Of a stretch of 64,000 nt of DNA, positions 34,501-47,419 are shown piece by piece (position 1 is the first letter of the stretch; every line of letters begins with the position of its first letter). A program made the position numbers and the translations under genes. Source of the stretch: Hetaerina americana (lineage: Eukaryota > Arthropoda > Insecta > Odonata > Calopterygidae); NCBI GenBank assembly GCA_022747635.1, contig JAKTNV010000009.1, positions 30,445,622 through 30,509,621 on the forward strand. Direction: 5' to 3'. The notes beneath the pieces were generated by a model, which saw nothing but the letters and a program-made list of their open reading frames with translations, ran no database searches and had not been told where the DNA came from.

Positions 34501-37500
34501 CCTATGGGTGAAATTGAAAATTTATATTCCTATTTACGTGCTCGTCCGCTGTTCTTTCCCTTACTATTGTTTCCCCCGTCCATGTGTGCCGTAAATAGAA
34601 TACGACATACAAGTAGTGCATGGCTTTTGAACTCATGGATTTCGCCGTACCTCGATTATAAGATTTCTGAATATGACCCCTCTCAGCATATCCTCCGAAG
34701 GGGTGTGAAATGTCAATCAGTCGCAAATTTCTGCCCAAATGATGTTGACTGATTAAGTTTTGACTGAAACGTGAACATTCAAAATATCATTCTAAAACGA
34801 GCCGACAAAAATAATGAATATCTCCTGGATATTGGTTGAATAATTTACATCTTCCAATTATTCCCAAGTCCCGTAGAAACCATTTTAATGAGATTCCAAT
34901 GTTTGCTCTTGTACAAGCCCCTTACTTCCTTAATATTTATTTTTATGCTTCATATTTCCTAAATGTATAAATATGGAGAAAAACACGTAGGTTACTGAAA
35001 TGCAAAATTCGCATGATTTTAAATTACAAAAATATTCAGTGACCTTTGATTTATCCCAAGATTTATTCATGGGAAATGCCCTCTTTATTTATTGAATCCG
35101 TCGTAAAAAATATTTCTCCTTACATTTTTGCCATTAGCTACCAATGTTTCGATTTCTCTAACGATAAGTAGAGCATTTTACCCTCCACCAATGTAAAATA
35201 CGAGTGTGCATTAAAAGACAAATTTCCCCCAAATTGTGGCAAGGTGCTTTAGTTTGCTTTTGATCTTGACTCAGAAGGATTATGCCATTTCCAAACCATA
35301 TTCGGCTTCACTTTATCGTAAGAGCAAGGCGTTCGAAGAATTTTGTAAGGTACACCGGAGCGGAAGGGTAGTCGTGGATATCGCGCGAATAGCCCATCCC
35401 TCGTTGGTCATTGCCCTCTGGCAGAAACCACCTCCTCTTTTACCACTGCCACTGTCACCTCGTCCATTTAAAATCGGATTAGTCACGCATTGTACCATTA
35501 CTTTCCTGTGGCATAAATCATGTACGTTCCGAGAACTTGCGATTCCTGAAATTCCGTTCTATAGATTATCTTGGAGGCGTTTTGATCTCAAAGCACTTGG
35601 GACACGGAGGACGGAAAGGAATGTTTGTTTAATAATTTGTGAAAGACTTTCCTGAGGATGCTTGCCTTGCATGTTCGTTAGAATTGGTGTTGAAACTGTT
35701 TCTTGTTTTTTCTTTTATTCGATTCTTTTCGATAACAAGGGGAGAATGTTTTTTGTTGAGTTTCGATTCGGTTTTCTCATGTTTTATGTCGATATTTATT
35801 CTCACTTGAGGGAAAATTCGTGCATTCCTGGCAGTTTGCCCACATTCTATTAATAGACCAAAGTTGAGTCATGGGGTCTTCGAGGCGAGGAATTGTGGTA
35901 GATGGTCTCCTTTCCTTGGTGGAAATCTTAACTCTGGGAATTTACCTAATATCTCTCAAGTTATTCAAAATGAAAAGAATATATTACCGAAGTATAAACT
36001 GCAGGGTGTAAATAATTTCCACCTCAAGCGTATATCTCGTCTATCAGAACTTAAAAAGTTCTTGTAATCGATTATTTTCACATTACGTCCACATTTCCTT
36101 GGCGAATGATGATCTCTACCCTCGTGCAAATAGTCATTTTTCACAGACTTTCCGCACTCTTTAAATTACATCGCACCTGCTCATTAATCTTCTGCTCACC
36201 ACTGTTGAAAGTTGAGTCATAAGTGTCGGTGAAGTTCAATGTCGTTCAACCATAGGGTAAGAGCGAAATATACCCTTATTTCATATGTTTCCGTCGTGAT
36301 TAATGTGCTTTTTTCAACGGTTTTTCATGGGCCACACTAGAGTCTTTATTTTCTCTTCCGTATCCATATCATTATTTTTCTTTTTGCGTTTAACGCAACT
36401 CGTGAACGTCCACTAAGAATCTGCAAACTTTGGTTGGAATAATTGTCGACGGTGTTTTTATGCAATTGTGAGTTTGTTTGACTGTCGATGACGCTGTTGC
36501 GTACATGAAGTCAATTTGCTTCCTGTAACGGAGTAAGCGTGTTGTGTACAATTCCGGATCCATTCTTTGAGTCGAATGAAATAGATACGGGAAGCGGCTA
36601 CATGCCTACCTATCAACTCAGATGATAGACGTCCGCTTAGTCTGGATGCACGTTTTTCGTGTCTGCGTAAATCTTTCCGATAGCAGAATTTCATATTTCG
36701 TTCGTGGATATTAAAGGCGCCCGACCGTTAACCCTTTTCCCTCCCAAACACGTCCGGGGTTGCATTTTTTTTAAATATCCAAATGGAAAATTTCCACGCT
36801 CCATCGTCCTTTTCGCTGCCAACTCGGTTTTTTTCCCTTCCTTTCCTCTTCCGCCCCTGTTTACTCTTTATAATCATGTCTTTTTTTTTGTGCAGCCCAC
36901 TTCTCTTGCTCGAAGCAGGGGAAGAGACCGACCGATTTACGTAACGTCCTAGAGGGGTGCCGCTGGGATTGGGGTAGCCTGGAGGGAGGGTGGAGGAGGG
37001 AGCTTACCCTTGAAGAAGGAATGCGACTCGGAAGAAAAGGCCAAAACGTAAATCCATATCCTCGCTTAGTGCTCGAGAGATACCTTGTCCTCCTGGGACA
37101 CAGGCATGCATCCGAAAGGCATTAATTAAGTAAATTGGTTGGGATCCTGGGAACGTAGTGTGCTTGCTTCCCTTCTCTTATCCGTTCCTTCTCAAATGCT
37201 TGTCATCCCGAGTTTCTTTCTTTCCCGCGTCCTTGGTGATTGTGACGTGTTCCCCTTGAGCTGTGAACTGTCCCAAGTTGTCGGTGTGCTGCTCGCAGAA
37301 GATAAGGGAGAAGAGGTGTGAAATCGCTTTTGTGTGCGAGCGGAGGGAGGTCTTAGTTGCCTGTTTGCCAAGGCGGTTCGTTCTTCCCAGAGAATTTTTC
37401 GCTCTAGTAATGAGTTCCTTGTTCCATTTTCGGGTCACCGTAGAGACCGAATTGCGGGACGGTTTTGTGACGTTGTCTCCAAATGGTCCCAGCCCCCAAG

Positions 37501-38375
37501 GCTCCTTTGCAGGTTTTTTTTACATCCGCAGTCTTCCCTATTACTAACAGGGGGAGTGGGAAGTGAGCAACGGGGCTTGAATGTTATGTGTTATCACGGT
37601 AAAATTCAGCGGTGTAATAATTCCCGTATATCTTCTTCCCGTGACAGAGTTAGGAAGGCATTGGATGACTTCATGAAAAATGATCTCCTCTTCATCGTTC
37701 GTGGAAAACTTTCGTGATCAAATTAAGGTTCAAGGCCTGATTAAAAGAATGGCGCAGTTTAGTGTAATGGAGATTTCTATGCACATTTTATGCGGTTCGC
37801 CTAGACCACCGTATTGCCATGGCGTCTGGTATTTTATGCTTACGTGTGTTTTAGACGAAGGTGGACTAAGTAGTAAGGACACTAAAAGAAGATTATTTGA
37901 GATAAAGAAGCATGTGCTAAATGGAGGGAGTTGGTCCCAATAACCTTAAGTAAAAATGCAAATAACATGTTAGGTAAATCTTTAATATGGCGCGTCTTTA
38001 TTTATGACTCCTAAACTTGGTGAATTGCAGAAGGGGATTAGCCTAGATAGAAGGCTTTTGAGATGTGAGTGTGTCGTAGAATGGAAGGGAAATTGAGAGC
38101 AATGAATGCAAACCAAGGAGTGCTAAGCCATAGTAGGGAAAGAGAGAAGGTTGTTGGGATAAATTGAAAGAAGGCAGGAGTATTGTGTGCGGAAAATAAT
38201 GAGGGGAAAAAGAGATGCTGAAGACAGTGTCAGAGGGTAGAAGGTTGGGTAAGTGAGGTGAGAGTAAGCTGGGTAAGCATTCGGTTAATCGTGTTTGTTG
38301 GAATGAAGCTTAGTAGAAGGTATGTGGAGTTAAAGATGGCGTATTATAATGATTAGGTGTTCTGGTATTTAGTGC
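31574..38375. other. Long stretch without recognised genes
   Basis: Open frames up to 139 codons (35236-35655) have no recognised domain. GC- or C-rich patches lie at 33230-33450 and around 36700-37560. Short CCAGGAAAATCAGGGAAA-like words recur at 33612-33652. No RNA gene, transposon end or long repeat was found. Confidence 0.5.
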
Positions 38376-38463
38376 TTTGTTAGTTGCAAATTAGATACGT
38401 AGCAGTGCATCAGCATCAATTTGTTAGTTGCAAATTAGATACGTAGCAGTGCATCAGCATCAA
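38376..38463. repeat. Perfect 44-bp tandem duplication
   Basis: Two identical 44-bp units, 38376-38419 and 38420-38463, each start TTTGTTAGTTGCAAATTAGA and end CATCAGCATCAA. Identity suggests a recent event or an assembly artefact. Confidence 0.92.
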
Positions 38464-38702
38464 AAATCTACGTATACATGTGCTGTTAAGAAATTAAGAT
38501 TATACCTAATGTACCCTTCTATGTATAGTGATCGGAGCAGTGAATGCATGTATTTATATTTCCTTTTCATCAATTTAAACTTTCAATGTAAAATTGACAG
38601 AAAAAGACTATCGCAAACACTTTAAGGCTTGGGTATTGTAACAAATTCTTTATTCAAAAACGATATCCACTTGAAGGTAGGCATTTTTGTGTGGAAATTC
38701 AA

Positions 38703-38800
38703 AGAACGACGGTCGAGTTAGTCTGGTGGGCAACGCACTCGCCAGTTTGCCCAAGAGTCACGCGTTCAAGTCCTTCATCAAGCGGAAGCCAAATTTAAAA
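38703..38800 (+). mobile_element. tRNA-derived SINE head
   Basis: TAGTCTGGTGGGCAACGCAC is A-box-like, and CGTTCAAGTCC, about 44 bases on, is a B box with one changed base. The pattern of a short head followed by unrelated sequence suggests a SINE. The GC-rich hairpin motif copy B about 200 bases downstream may be part of its tail, but that is not shown. Confidence 0.55.
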
Positions 38801-38993
38801 CATCACGGATCAGTTTGCATGGAATCACGGGGTACACAGGTCACCAGAGGAACATTTGATGATAGTATATGTATTCGCATACGCGTAGAATGAAAGGATT
38901 TTTGCATGACTGTCTACGCCTTTGTGGGTATAGTTTTGCATTTGTGTGTTGATTTTGAATGTAGTTTTGTTCCTTTTTACGGTTGGTGAAATA

Positions 38994-39033
38994 ACACCCC
39001 CCACCACACGCCCTTGCGGTGGCTGGCGGGGTA
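38994..39033 (-). repeat. GC-rich hairpin motif, copy B
   Basis: Reverse-oriented relative to copy A: on the minus strand it reads ACCCCGCCAGCCACCGCAAG and then GGCGTGTGGTGGGG. The stem pairs CCACC with GGTGG. The flank GTATTATACAGATG resembles the flank of copy C. Confidence 0.65.
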
Positions 39034-40771
39034 TTATACAGATGTTGATAGATTCAATCCAGTACACATTTTTCAACTATGAAAGAAACAAATTGTCGAA
39101 CTTCAGGATGGCCTATGTGTCATTCGATTACATTTCTTATCATGTTGCCATTTCATGCTTCAGTGACCTTAGCACCATAGTAACTTAGAGCAATATCAGT
39201 AACGCGTGCATTAATGATAAAGGAAATCGACATTCATTGTTTTTATTCATTCTCACTAAGGTGTAGAAACATTTTTACATGTTGCAAAATCCGTGATGTG
39301 AAATTAACTTTTTCGCTTGTAATGTTATTCTGAAAATTGTTCCATATTACAACCCGGTAAATGGATAATGTTAAATCGGGCGACGGAAGTTCATAGTGTG
39401 GAAAAACTATCTATCCTCCGCAACGGCGCTCGACTTAGCACCGAACCGCATGTCATTTCACGCGGTAGGCTTCCCAAGTTCAGGTGGGGAACGCTTTAGG
39501 TGCAAAGTTATGCTCGGTTTGATTTCAATTTTCTTGGTAAAAAAAATATATTTCGGCACCGAAAATTCGATCATCTGCTCTGAGGGACGAGGGAGCTTCT
39601 TAGATTGTAACCACATTTCTCACCTCCGCTTAGCTGCCCGGGATGGCGAGAGAGAGAAGGGGCCACGGAAAAGCAGGGATGGGGCAATCTTGTTATTGGC
39701 TATTTTCTCGAGTGGATGTCGAGTCTAGTGTACAGGGGAAGGGAGGGTTTCATTCAAGGAGTGGGGGTTATCGACTGTGTGGGTGGGGTGTGGTGTGCAT
39801 GGGGGTGCGGGGAAGAGAGAGGTGGTGAACCCTCCCCTTTCCCCCTTTGAGGGACCCCAAGAGTGTGCGGCTTCACATAATGGACCGATCGTTTATATAA
39901 GGGAAGGAATCCCTTCTCTGGTTGGGGGAGTGGAAAGGAGGGATACTTGATTCGAAGTAATTCCCTCTATCCTATCTCCCTTCTTCTTTCTCCTTTTCCA
40001 GACTTGCATAGTCCTCTCCATTTCCTCCGGTCCCGTAGAAAAATAAATGAAGAAGCCACTCAGAAATAATAGTCGTATTTCGGATGAAGTCATTCCGGTG
40101 CTATCCTGCGGCCCTCTTTATTTTTTATTCATCCCCGTGATTTCCGCAATCTAAATCCTTGACGTGCTTACTCACGATATCGGATCAGTTGCTACATATT
40201 ACGAAATGTTTGAGTGTGGAATTTAAAACTCAGTTGCTGTAAACCGAAAGAATTTTCATGTGCTCTCTTGAAAATAATTGTGTAATCTTAATGCAAAAAG
40301 TCTATGTCAAAATGTTAACTTATTACCGCTTCTTCTGATTCTTAAAATAATACTTTGGTTGTCTTTTAATCCGATAAACCTTCAGTTGTCTGGAAAGGTA
40401 TTGAACAAAGGAATAATTGCCTCTCTACTCAGACCATCATTATTTGTGCATCGTGCAAGTCTTTTTGAAACAGCATTTAATTCATTTCATATTTTCCCAA
40501 ATAAAAATAACTATTGAAAAAATGCTAATTAATATCATATCATCTTAATCTGTGCCAGCTGGCATAAATAGACTGATGGCTAAGGTTTGTTGTAGAATGG
40601 CTCGTTAGCTGAAGTATGTTAGAGTTTACTGAATTATTGGCCGTATTAATTATCTCATCTTATATCTGGGATTCTCTCAGTAGTAATTTTAATTTGATTA
40701 AAAGGAGACGGAGGTCTTATTAGTTTAATACGTAAAAATTCTTATGTTCATTTGGCCGTTATATTCAGATT
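39034..40771. other. No gene recognised
   Basis: AT-rich, with a G-rich patch at 39640-39830. Open frames of up to 110 codons have no family. No RNA gene was seen. Confidence 0.55.
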
Positions 40772-40799
40772 CTGAAGATGACGGCCGTGCCGTTGAAAC
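40772..40799 (+). ncRNA. Hammerhead-like / Penelope-type motif
   Basis: CTGAAGA (40772-40778), a stem ACGGC/GCCGT with a CGT loop (40781-40793) and GAAAC (40795-40799) follow the order of the hammerhead core. Extra unpaired bases beside the stem and no evident helix III make catalysis doubtful. Motifs of this kind are familiar near the ends of Penelope-like retroelements; no reverse transcriptase is visible nearby. Confidence 0.35.
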
Positions 40800-41600
40800 G
40801 TCAAACTATATATGTGAGCGTCCTTTCTCTGTTTTTCTGTGCCTAAATGTTTTAATCAAAGTTTATTTATATATATAAAAATATAACGTACATATATATA
40901 TAAAATGTCAGATAAATATACAGACAGTTATTAGGTGAAAAATTAATCAATATTTTGAACTCCGTTTACCTCCTCGTTATGCTTAAATTGCCATGATAAC
41001 ATTTGCAATTGAGGTCTTATTCTGTAATTTCCGTAATGTCACTCGGTTCTTCCGACATGTGTAAACTTACTGTCCTGTCCTGCTGGCGTAGGTGCTTTCC
41101 GCTTGTGCGAAAGTCTGACTCTGACGTGCTCGTGCTCCAGCGATAAGGATCTCCTCGATGTGGTCGTCCATTCCACTATTGTGGGGATTCCGTTTCGCCT
41201 GGAGCGCCCTCTCTTCTCCGTCATCCCGTTGTCCCGCCCGCAACTCGACAATATGGAAGGGTCGGCTCACACAATTGCCCTAGCGTCTGTCATTTGTATT
41301 TTGTCTCCTCCTCCTCATTTATCCTTTATTCCCTTCTCGGTTCGAATGAGGGATGGGCGATGTGAATGTCGTCGATTCAACAACGCTCATCAACCCGAAA
41401 ATTGATTTGCTCCACGTCTCCACATTCGTCCCATTCAGGTAACTTTTCGATTTCCCTGCGTCCCCCCACGTTTAAATATTTCTTTTCTCAATATTATTGG
41501 TATCCCACCACGATTCTTCCAACGTGTTTCTCTCCTCCATTGTCATGCTGTGGAACTTGTTTCCTAAGTCTCTCTCATTCTCTTCTCTTCGTTTTCGACA

Positions 41601-41648
41601 GAAAGTACCTCAATACGTGTGATATTTTGAAATCGTGTACCCATTCCG

Positions 41649-41694
<46 letters not shown>

Positions 41695-41738
41695 GAATGG
41701 GCAAACGATTTCAAAATATCACACGTATTGAGGTACTT

Positions 41739-41740
<2 letters not shown>
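41601..41740. repeat. Inverted duplication with a TA microsatellite loop
   Basis: Arms 41601-41652 and 41689-41740 (52 bp) are reverse complements apart from two mismatches, joined by a TA run at about 41653-41688. They include GAAAGTACCTCAATACGTGT on the left and its complement on the right. This should extrude as a cruciform readily. Confidence 0.9.

Positions 41741-41741
<1 letters not shown>

Positions 41742-41798
<57 letters not shown>
41742..41798. repeat. TA dinucleotide microsatellite
   Basis: An uninterrupted AT run of about 57 bases begins directly after the right arm of the inverted duplication. Its length is likely variable between individuals. Confidence 0.95.
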
Positions 41799-41801
<3 letters not shown>

Positions 41802-43948
41802 ACAATAGTTAATATTTATTACTTAACGTATGCCGGACACTGCATCCAAAATCTGGTATTACTACAGCTAACGCTTAAGAATGGTTCAACAATCGGATCT
41901 TTAATTAATTTTGTACACTTAAATTTTTGTTGTTTTTCTCCACCAAGTTTTCCAATGGACGATTTTTTTTCTGTTAATTTTGGTAGCATCAACTCGGGTA
42001 AAATAGTTGCCTCAGTTTTATTACGAATTTTTACCATATTCATTGCAGTTTTTAGGTTAACTGGTTGGTGGAAATATGATAGCTTAAAACCTTGTGATTC
42101 ATTGAGAGGGTTATACTCGCAATTGTGTGTTGTTGTAACCTAGTCGTTTGCTTTTGAACGGTCGGTTTGAACAATTTAATTTTTTCTTCAAAAATAATTA
42201 ACAGTATATCTTACTTAGGGATGAAATTAATACGTTAATTTTCCGCCTTCGGCTATAATTTTAGCGTGGTTCGATTTTGAGAGGAGTTATTTTTTTCAGA
42301 ATTATCCATTGGGAAAATTGGGGTCGCCTTTTTTTCTGGTGTCTATGTTTATATCATCCCCGGTATTATTTTGGATATGGCCGGAGGGAAATGGGAAATT
42401 GCCCTATATCAGAGGTATTGTGAGAGAATTATATTAATGTTAGGATGTGGTAATTCGAAGATAATGTTTCTGATGAGCTGTTATTAATAATAACTGGTAA
42501 CCTTTGTAATATATGAAACAGTTATTCTTTTAGTTTATATTGGACTCGGAATTATGGCGCGTTTATTACCTGTTCTTTCCATTATACTTGATATTATATC
42601 TTTACCATGGTGATTAAAATTGTATCATTACTTACAATCATTCTCAAATTAATGACCTTCATTCCGCATCTGCTTTTGTAATCTTTGAAATCGTATTAAT
42701 GATGAAAAAATGATGATCATCAGTATTCATTGTAATCTTTCATTTATTGATTTTTCTCTTTACGATAGAAATCACTTTATATGTTCCATCACTTGCACTT
42801 TATTTTCATAATGATTCCATAAGAATTTTTCATTAAGGTTCCAGGGATAAAATTTGAAATTTCGCCAATGTTTTCTAATAGTTTTGTTAGATGCTGCTTG
42901 AATTCGTTTTGGATTAGTGTATTGCAGCATGTCGGCAATGTATCATTTCAATTACCATCTGGGTGAATCCTAGTAAATTCCTTTGGCATTTGTAATGCCT
43001 TTCAAAAAATCTTTTATTTATATTTTACAAAATTTCACTGCAAGTAATAGGTAGAGTATTCATTGAAATACATTCAGTACATTGACAGTTTTCTTATGTG
43101 CTTGCTGCTATTCCCTGATACTTGTTTGGGTCGTACGTTTTATCGAATGGAAAGTTACCAAAGTTTTTGTCGTCAACCCGATGAAATTGGACTTGTATAT
43201 GTAAGTGTAACTTTTCTAAATGGTTAGTTCAGCAAAACGATGCATTCCGGTGTTCGAGTATCACCACGCTTGGTTATCTAGTGCTCCATAAAGCCGGATA
43301 GGATGAAGGAAACACCGTACGAATTCCCTTTGGAAATGTCCCTTTTACAACGCCTGTTCCATGCCATTGTCTAAAGGAGCCATGCAATGCAGCTGCCCTG
43401 GCCATTTATGGTAATGGAGCGAACCCTAGTTGCACCTACGTTCCCTAGAGCCTGTTATTTCATAACTTATACGTACTCTCTTCGGTTAACTTGTCCCTAC
43501 CATTTTCCTCCCCAAGAGCATTTCTTATATGAGGTCAGATGAATCAATTCTACGAATGATTAGGTGACGACGACTAATGCGTCTGGACATGTAAGCTACC
43601 TTGAAATACATAGAAGACCTTCTTAATTGGTTCTTCGACCATTCGTTTTTATTGTAAGGCATTTTCCTTTTAGGTTAAATGATGACAACATGGTTGAGAT
43701 TGGTTTACTCCATATTGAAGTTTACCATTTAATTATTACGACTCCCATACGAGTATATTTCCTTCGTTTGATAACCTCCAATATTTGACATTTATTATTG
43801 TCCTCCTTTAACCCCTTAATGTCCGTTGCTTTGGTTTGAAAATAATTTATTAATGTTATTAACGTGTAGGTTTCCCGTGACGGTTGAGATTGGCATGAAT
43901 TTGCAGGTTTTGTTTGAGGTTTCTATTCTCTATTGCGGATGATGATCT
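41799..43948. other. No gene recognised
   Basis: AT-rich, mostly unique-looking sequence. The open frame at 41697-42143 starts in the microsatellite region and has no family. No RNA gene or transposon was seen. Confidence 0.6.
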
Positions 43949-43989
43949 AACACCCTCCGCCACGCGCCCTTTTGGCGGCTTGCGGGGTA
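43949..43989 (-). repeat. GC-rich hairpin motif, copy C
   Basis: On the minus strand it reads TACCCCGCAAGCCGCC, then AAAAGGGCGCGTGGCGGAGG; stem GCCGCC pairs with the following GGCGG. The flank GTACTATGTAGATG parallels copy B, so the two share more than the hairpin. Confidence 0.7.
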
Positions 43990-46900
43990 CTATGTAGATG
44001 TATACGGTAATATAAGGTGTCCCTATTTTTCATAATAACCCGAGCGATTCGTACAATAAGAGTGGAACCATTCCAACCAGAGTTATTACAAATATCGCGG
44101 AGCTTCCTCGCGCTTCTATCACCATCCCTAATTAGCCTGGCATTTGCCGGTATCAATACGTGGGGCTTAGGACGGATGGGGGAGCCAGTAAAAATGAAAG
44201 CACTTAGGCTTCTTAAATATCTATTCCAGTGCCATCATATGGCCCTAATTCCAGGCGAATTTTGTCTCTCGCTGGGATTGCTTCTTTTAAGGGGATTGCG
44301 AAAGATCCCACGGCTCATCTCCTTGTTCAAAGTTTCCAAGGTGTCCGCCTTCCTTCGGTCTGCCTCCTTGTAATCCCTTCAGTGCCTCTTGAGTCCCTCG
44401 CTCCCTAACATTAGGCAACATCAAGGAAGAGGGTGGGTGGTCTCCTGCGTTCCTCCGGCCCTTTAATCCTTAGCGGCAACCCTGGTATCCTTTCCCGATC
44501 CATCCCTTCCGGTTTTGTTAAGCATCAATCTCCTTGATCTCCCAGCTCGAGCCACGCGCGGCTTTTAAAGCCTCGCCTCTCCCTCTTCCCACCCGAGTTC
44601 CCTTGCCGTCCCAACAGTTCCTTTACACGCCACGTCGCCTTGCATCCATTCAACTTGCCTCACAACCCCCCATCGAATCACTCCGTGCCTTCCCTCGGTG
44701 TGGAGGGGCTGATATCCGAGTCGATTCGTTCATGAATCGATTCCATTAAGGAAATAAGTGCAGAGTTTAGTTGGTATATTAGAGTAGGAAAAAGTGTGTA
44801 GCCTTTTATAATGGCTCAATCAGATCAAACCTGGTGTCTCTCTTTGTTCAATTTGATAATAGTTGATTTAGTGTACTTGTACTATCTGTAGGTTATGAAT
44901 CGTCTATGAGAATTAACATGAATCTTTTTGCGCTTGCTCAAAATTCTGAAGATTATAAACTCTGTTTCCCAGCATCGTTGTCTTAATTAGGTCTTAATGG
45001 TTCACACCCTCCTTTATGCTGTCCCAGATGACTTTTATTCCATCTCTCTCGTATTTGGCATTTTCTATCTAACACAGCGTTCATGATTCTGCTGCTTTCA
45101 GTTATTTTCACTTATTATGGCTTAAACTTTGATGAAAAGATGTTGGAAAAGCGGGGTAGAGGGACGAATATATTTGGTGTTTTGGACAGTATGAAGGTAA
45201 GGAGAAGGAATGAGGAGGTCGATTATTGTAAAGCGGGGGTGTCGGTGTCTTTATTAGTGGCTTAAAAAGGGCTTAGAATTACAAGTAAGTCATTGCTTAA
45301 TCTCTGGGCCCATAAAAAATCTCTTTTGACGGGTAGATTTAATCCTAAAAAATAAAAACGTTTTTACTTATTCAGATTTCGTATCTCTATTTTATCTTTT
45401 TCTCAACACTACATTCCTCTCGTCACCAACACTTAAGAATTTCATCGTCTAAATTTCTCTCTATCCAGCTTACATTTCTATGCTTCATCACAAAATACTG
45501 CAATGTAATGTCCTGTTCCATCCTCAAACGCAAATTTATAAATCGTGCAATGAAAGTTTTATTCCGTGCTAATTGATTTTTATATTACTAGTCATAAATT
45601 CCTACTTTTTTCTTAATGATCATTTTGAATTACGCCGCTCAATGAAATACTGCGCTGGAGTATGAGGAAAAAGATAATGATGAAGTTGAAGAAATGTTGA
45701 CTACGGTCGAGTAACGAATACAAACGTTTTCGTGCAGCAACAAAATTGAACATAATTTTAAAAGCAGTCAACAAAAAGTAACGCTTTAAAATATAAACAC
45801 AATCTGATGAAATGCAACTGCTTCTTTCCCTGATGAAATTAAAATTTGAGTGATGGACAGTGGTTTCTTAACGGCTATGTATGATGGAAGCTCTTTATCA
45901 CTGTATTTCTCACCACTAACTGAAATTATTGAGGCAATTTGATGTGTACATTCATTCAAATTTCCTTAAATGTCCTCCGTGAATGATTTTAATTATATTT
46001 ATATGGCTAGGTAAATTTTACTAGGGTAATCAATTCACCGAAATTTTGTCGCTTCTTCAAGATTTTAATGTTCATTAAAAAAATAATACTTCTTTAAAAC
46101 TGATTATACTAGATACTATTCATGCACGTATATCCGCTCTGTAAGAGTAACGGAGAATTTTGCAATTCGCTTGAGAGGAAGTAACGGAAGGAGGATATGG
46201 AAGTAAAAATCGGGAATGTTTCAATATCTGGATTCCGGTGTGTGCACAATAATAAATAGATATTTTATAATATGTATAACATACGCAATACATCTACTAC
46301 ACATACTGCATCAATACCACTATAATCTTGATAAGGGTAGACTTTTAGCACTGCAGTGCATAAGTGTGGTTTAGCAAAAACATTGATGGTATTAATTGAT
46401 AATTTAACGTTTTAAGTGCAAATTTTTCCGTGTTCTGGAGTATCAACTTTTCTTTCAACCATGGTGTTACGTGAAGGTATTGCCAAAGATGACGATGGGA
46501 ATCGTTAAATAAATACCAGTGGTTTCAACTGAATTGTATATCTAGGAGTTGTGTATCTTTTTTGAGTACGTTTTTGAGCAGGATTCTGATCTTTCGCACT
46601 GAATCGTCCCGCAGTCGAGTATCGCTGGATCCTCCCCCCTTATTCGGATCGAGTCGCTTATTGAGTTCCCCCTTTCCTGGCATCGATTTGCGTGGTCAGA
46701 GGTTAAGCGGGAAAGGGGAGTAAGAGCGAGCGGGATGGGGGGCCGGGTCGTGTGTAATGGGGCTTTGGCGTGCGTTCCGTCTCTGACAAGGGGTGCGTGC
46801 TTGAGGCAGGCTGCGTTGGATCTCTGCCTCCCTGAGGTCGTCACGGTGTGTGATGTGTGGGTTCTCTCTATACAAGGTGCTTCATTCTGTGCGTTCACTC

Positions 46901-47419
46901 CCCGCTTCACCGCTCCCCCCACCTCTCCTCCTATCCGCTTCTCCCAATACCCCTTCTATTACCTCGTTAATGGTGATTGTGTTCTCGTCTCCTCGGTCCA
47001 TTTATGATCGCCGTGCTGCTCAAGAAGACGTGTGAACGGAATGGATGTTTTTCCCAGCAAACAGTTTTGCCCTCAAGATTCTTTTTAACAAATACAGCAT
47101 AGATTTATGGAATGTAATGGAAACTTTTCTATAATATATATTCCATACTATAACTCTTCAGCAGTTGTGAAGTTGAATTCTTCGTTTTTATTTTCAATGT
47201 AACTAAATACATATAGATTTTACGAGATGTCTTCAAGTTCTGAGGTTACATATTTTTTCCTTGGGGCTGACTGTAGAGAGGAATATTTGTTTGAACTTAA
47301 AATACGCGGGAACTCTTAATGAATACAATTCACGGATGTCTGCAGCGTGCAGTGAAGAGGGTCCGCGTAGATGCCACTAGGGTGAGAAACATTTTCAATA
47401 CTGAAATGACGTCGTTATT
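43990..47419. other. No gene recognised; two GC-rich patches
   Basis: GC-richer patches at 44350-44740 and 46610-47030 give overlapping open frames of up to 126 codons without known domains. The rest is AT-rich. Nothing else is supported. Confidence 0.5.

Noticed and set aside
35236..35655. 139-codon open frame
   Set aside because: No recognised domain, no splice context, and an overlapping open frame lies on the other strand.
38376..38463. CRISPR-like or other regular array
   Set aside because: It has only two directly adjoining units with no spacers, in a eukaryotic context.
41366..42143. Open frames containing long Tyr-Ile runs
   Set aside because: These are translations of the TA microsatellites.
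46542..47035. Overlapping open frames of up to 126 codons as a gene
   Set aside because: They lie in a GC-rich patch open in several frames on both strands, with no domain recognised.
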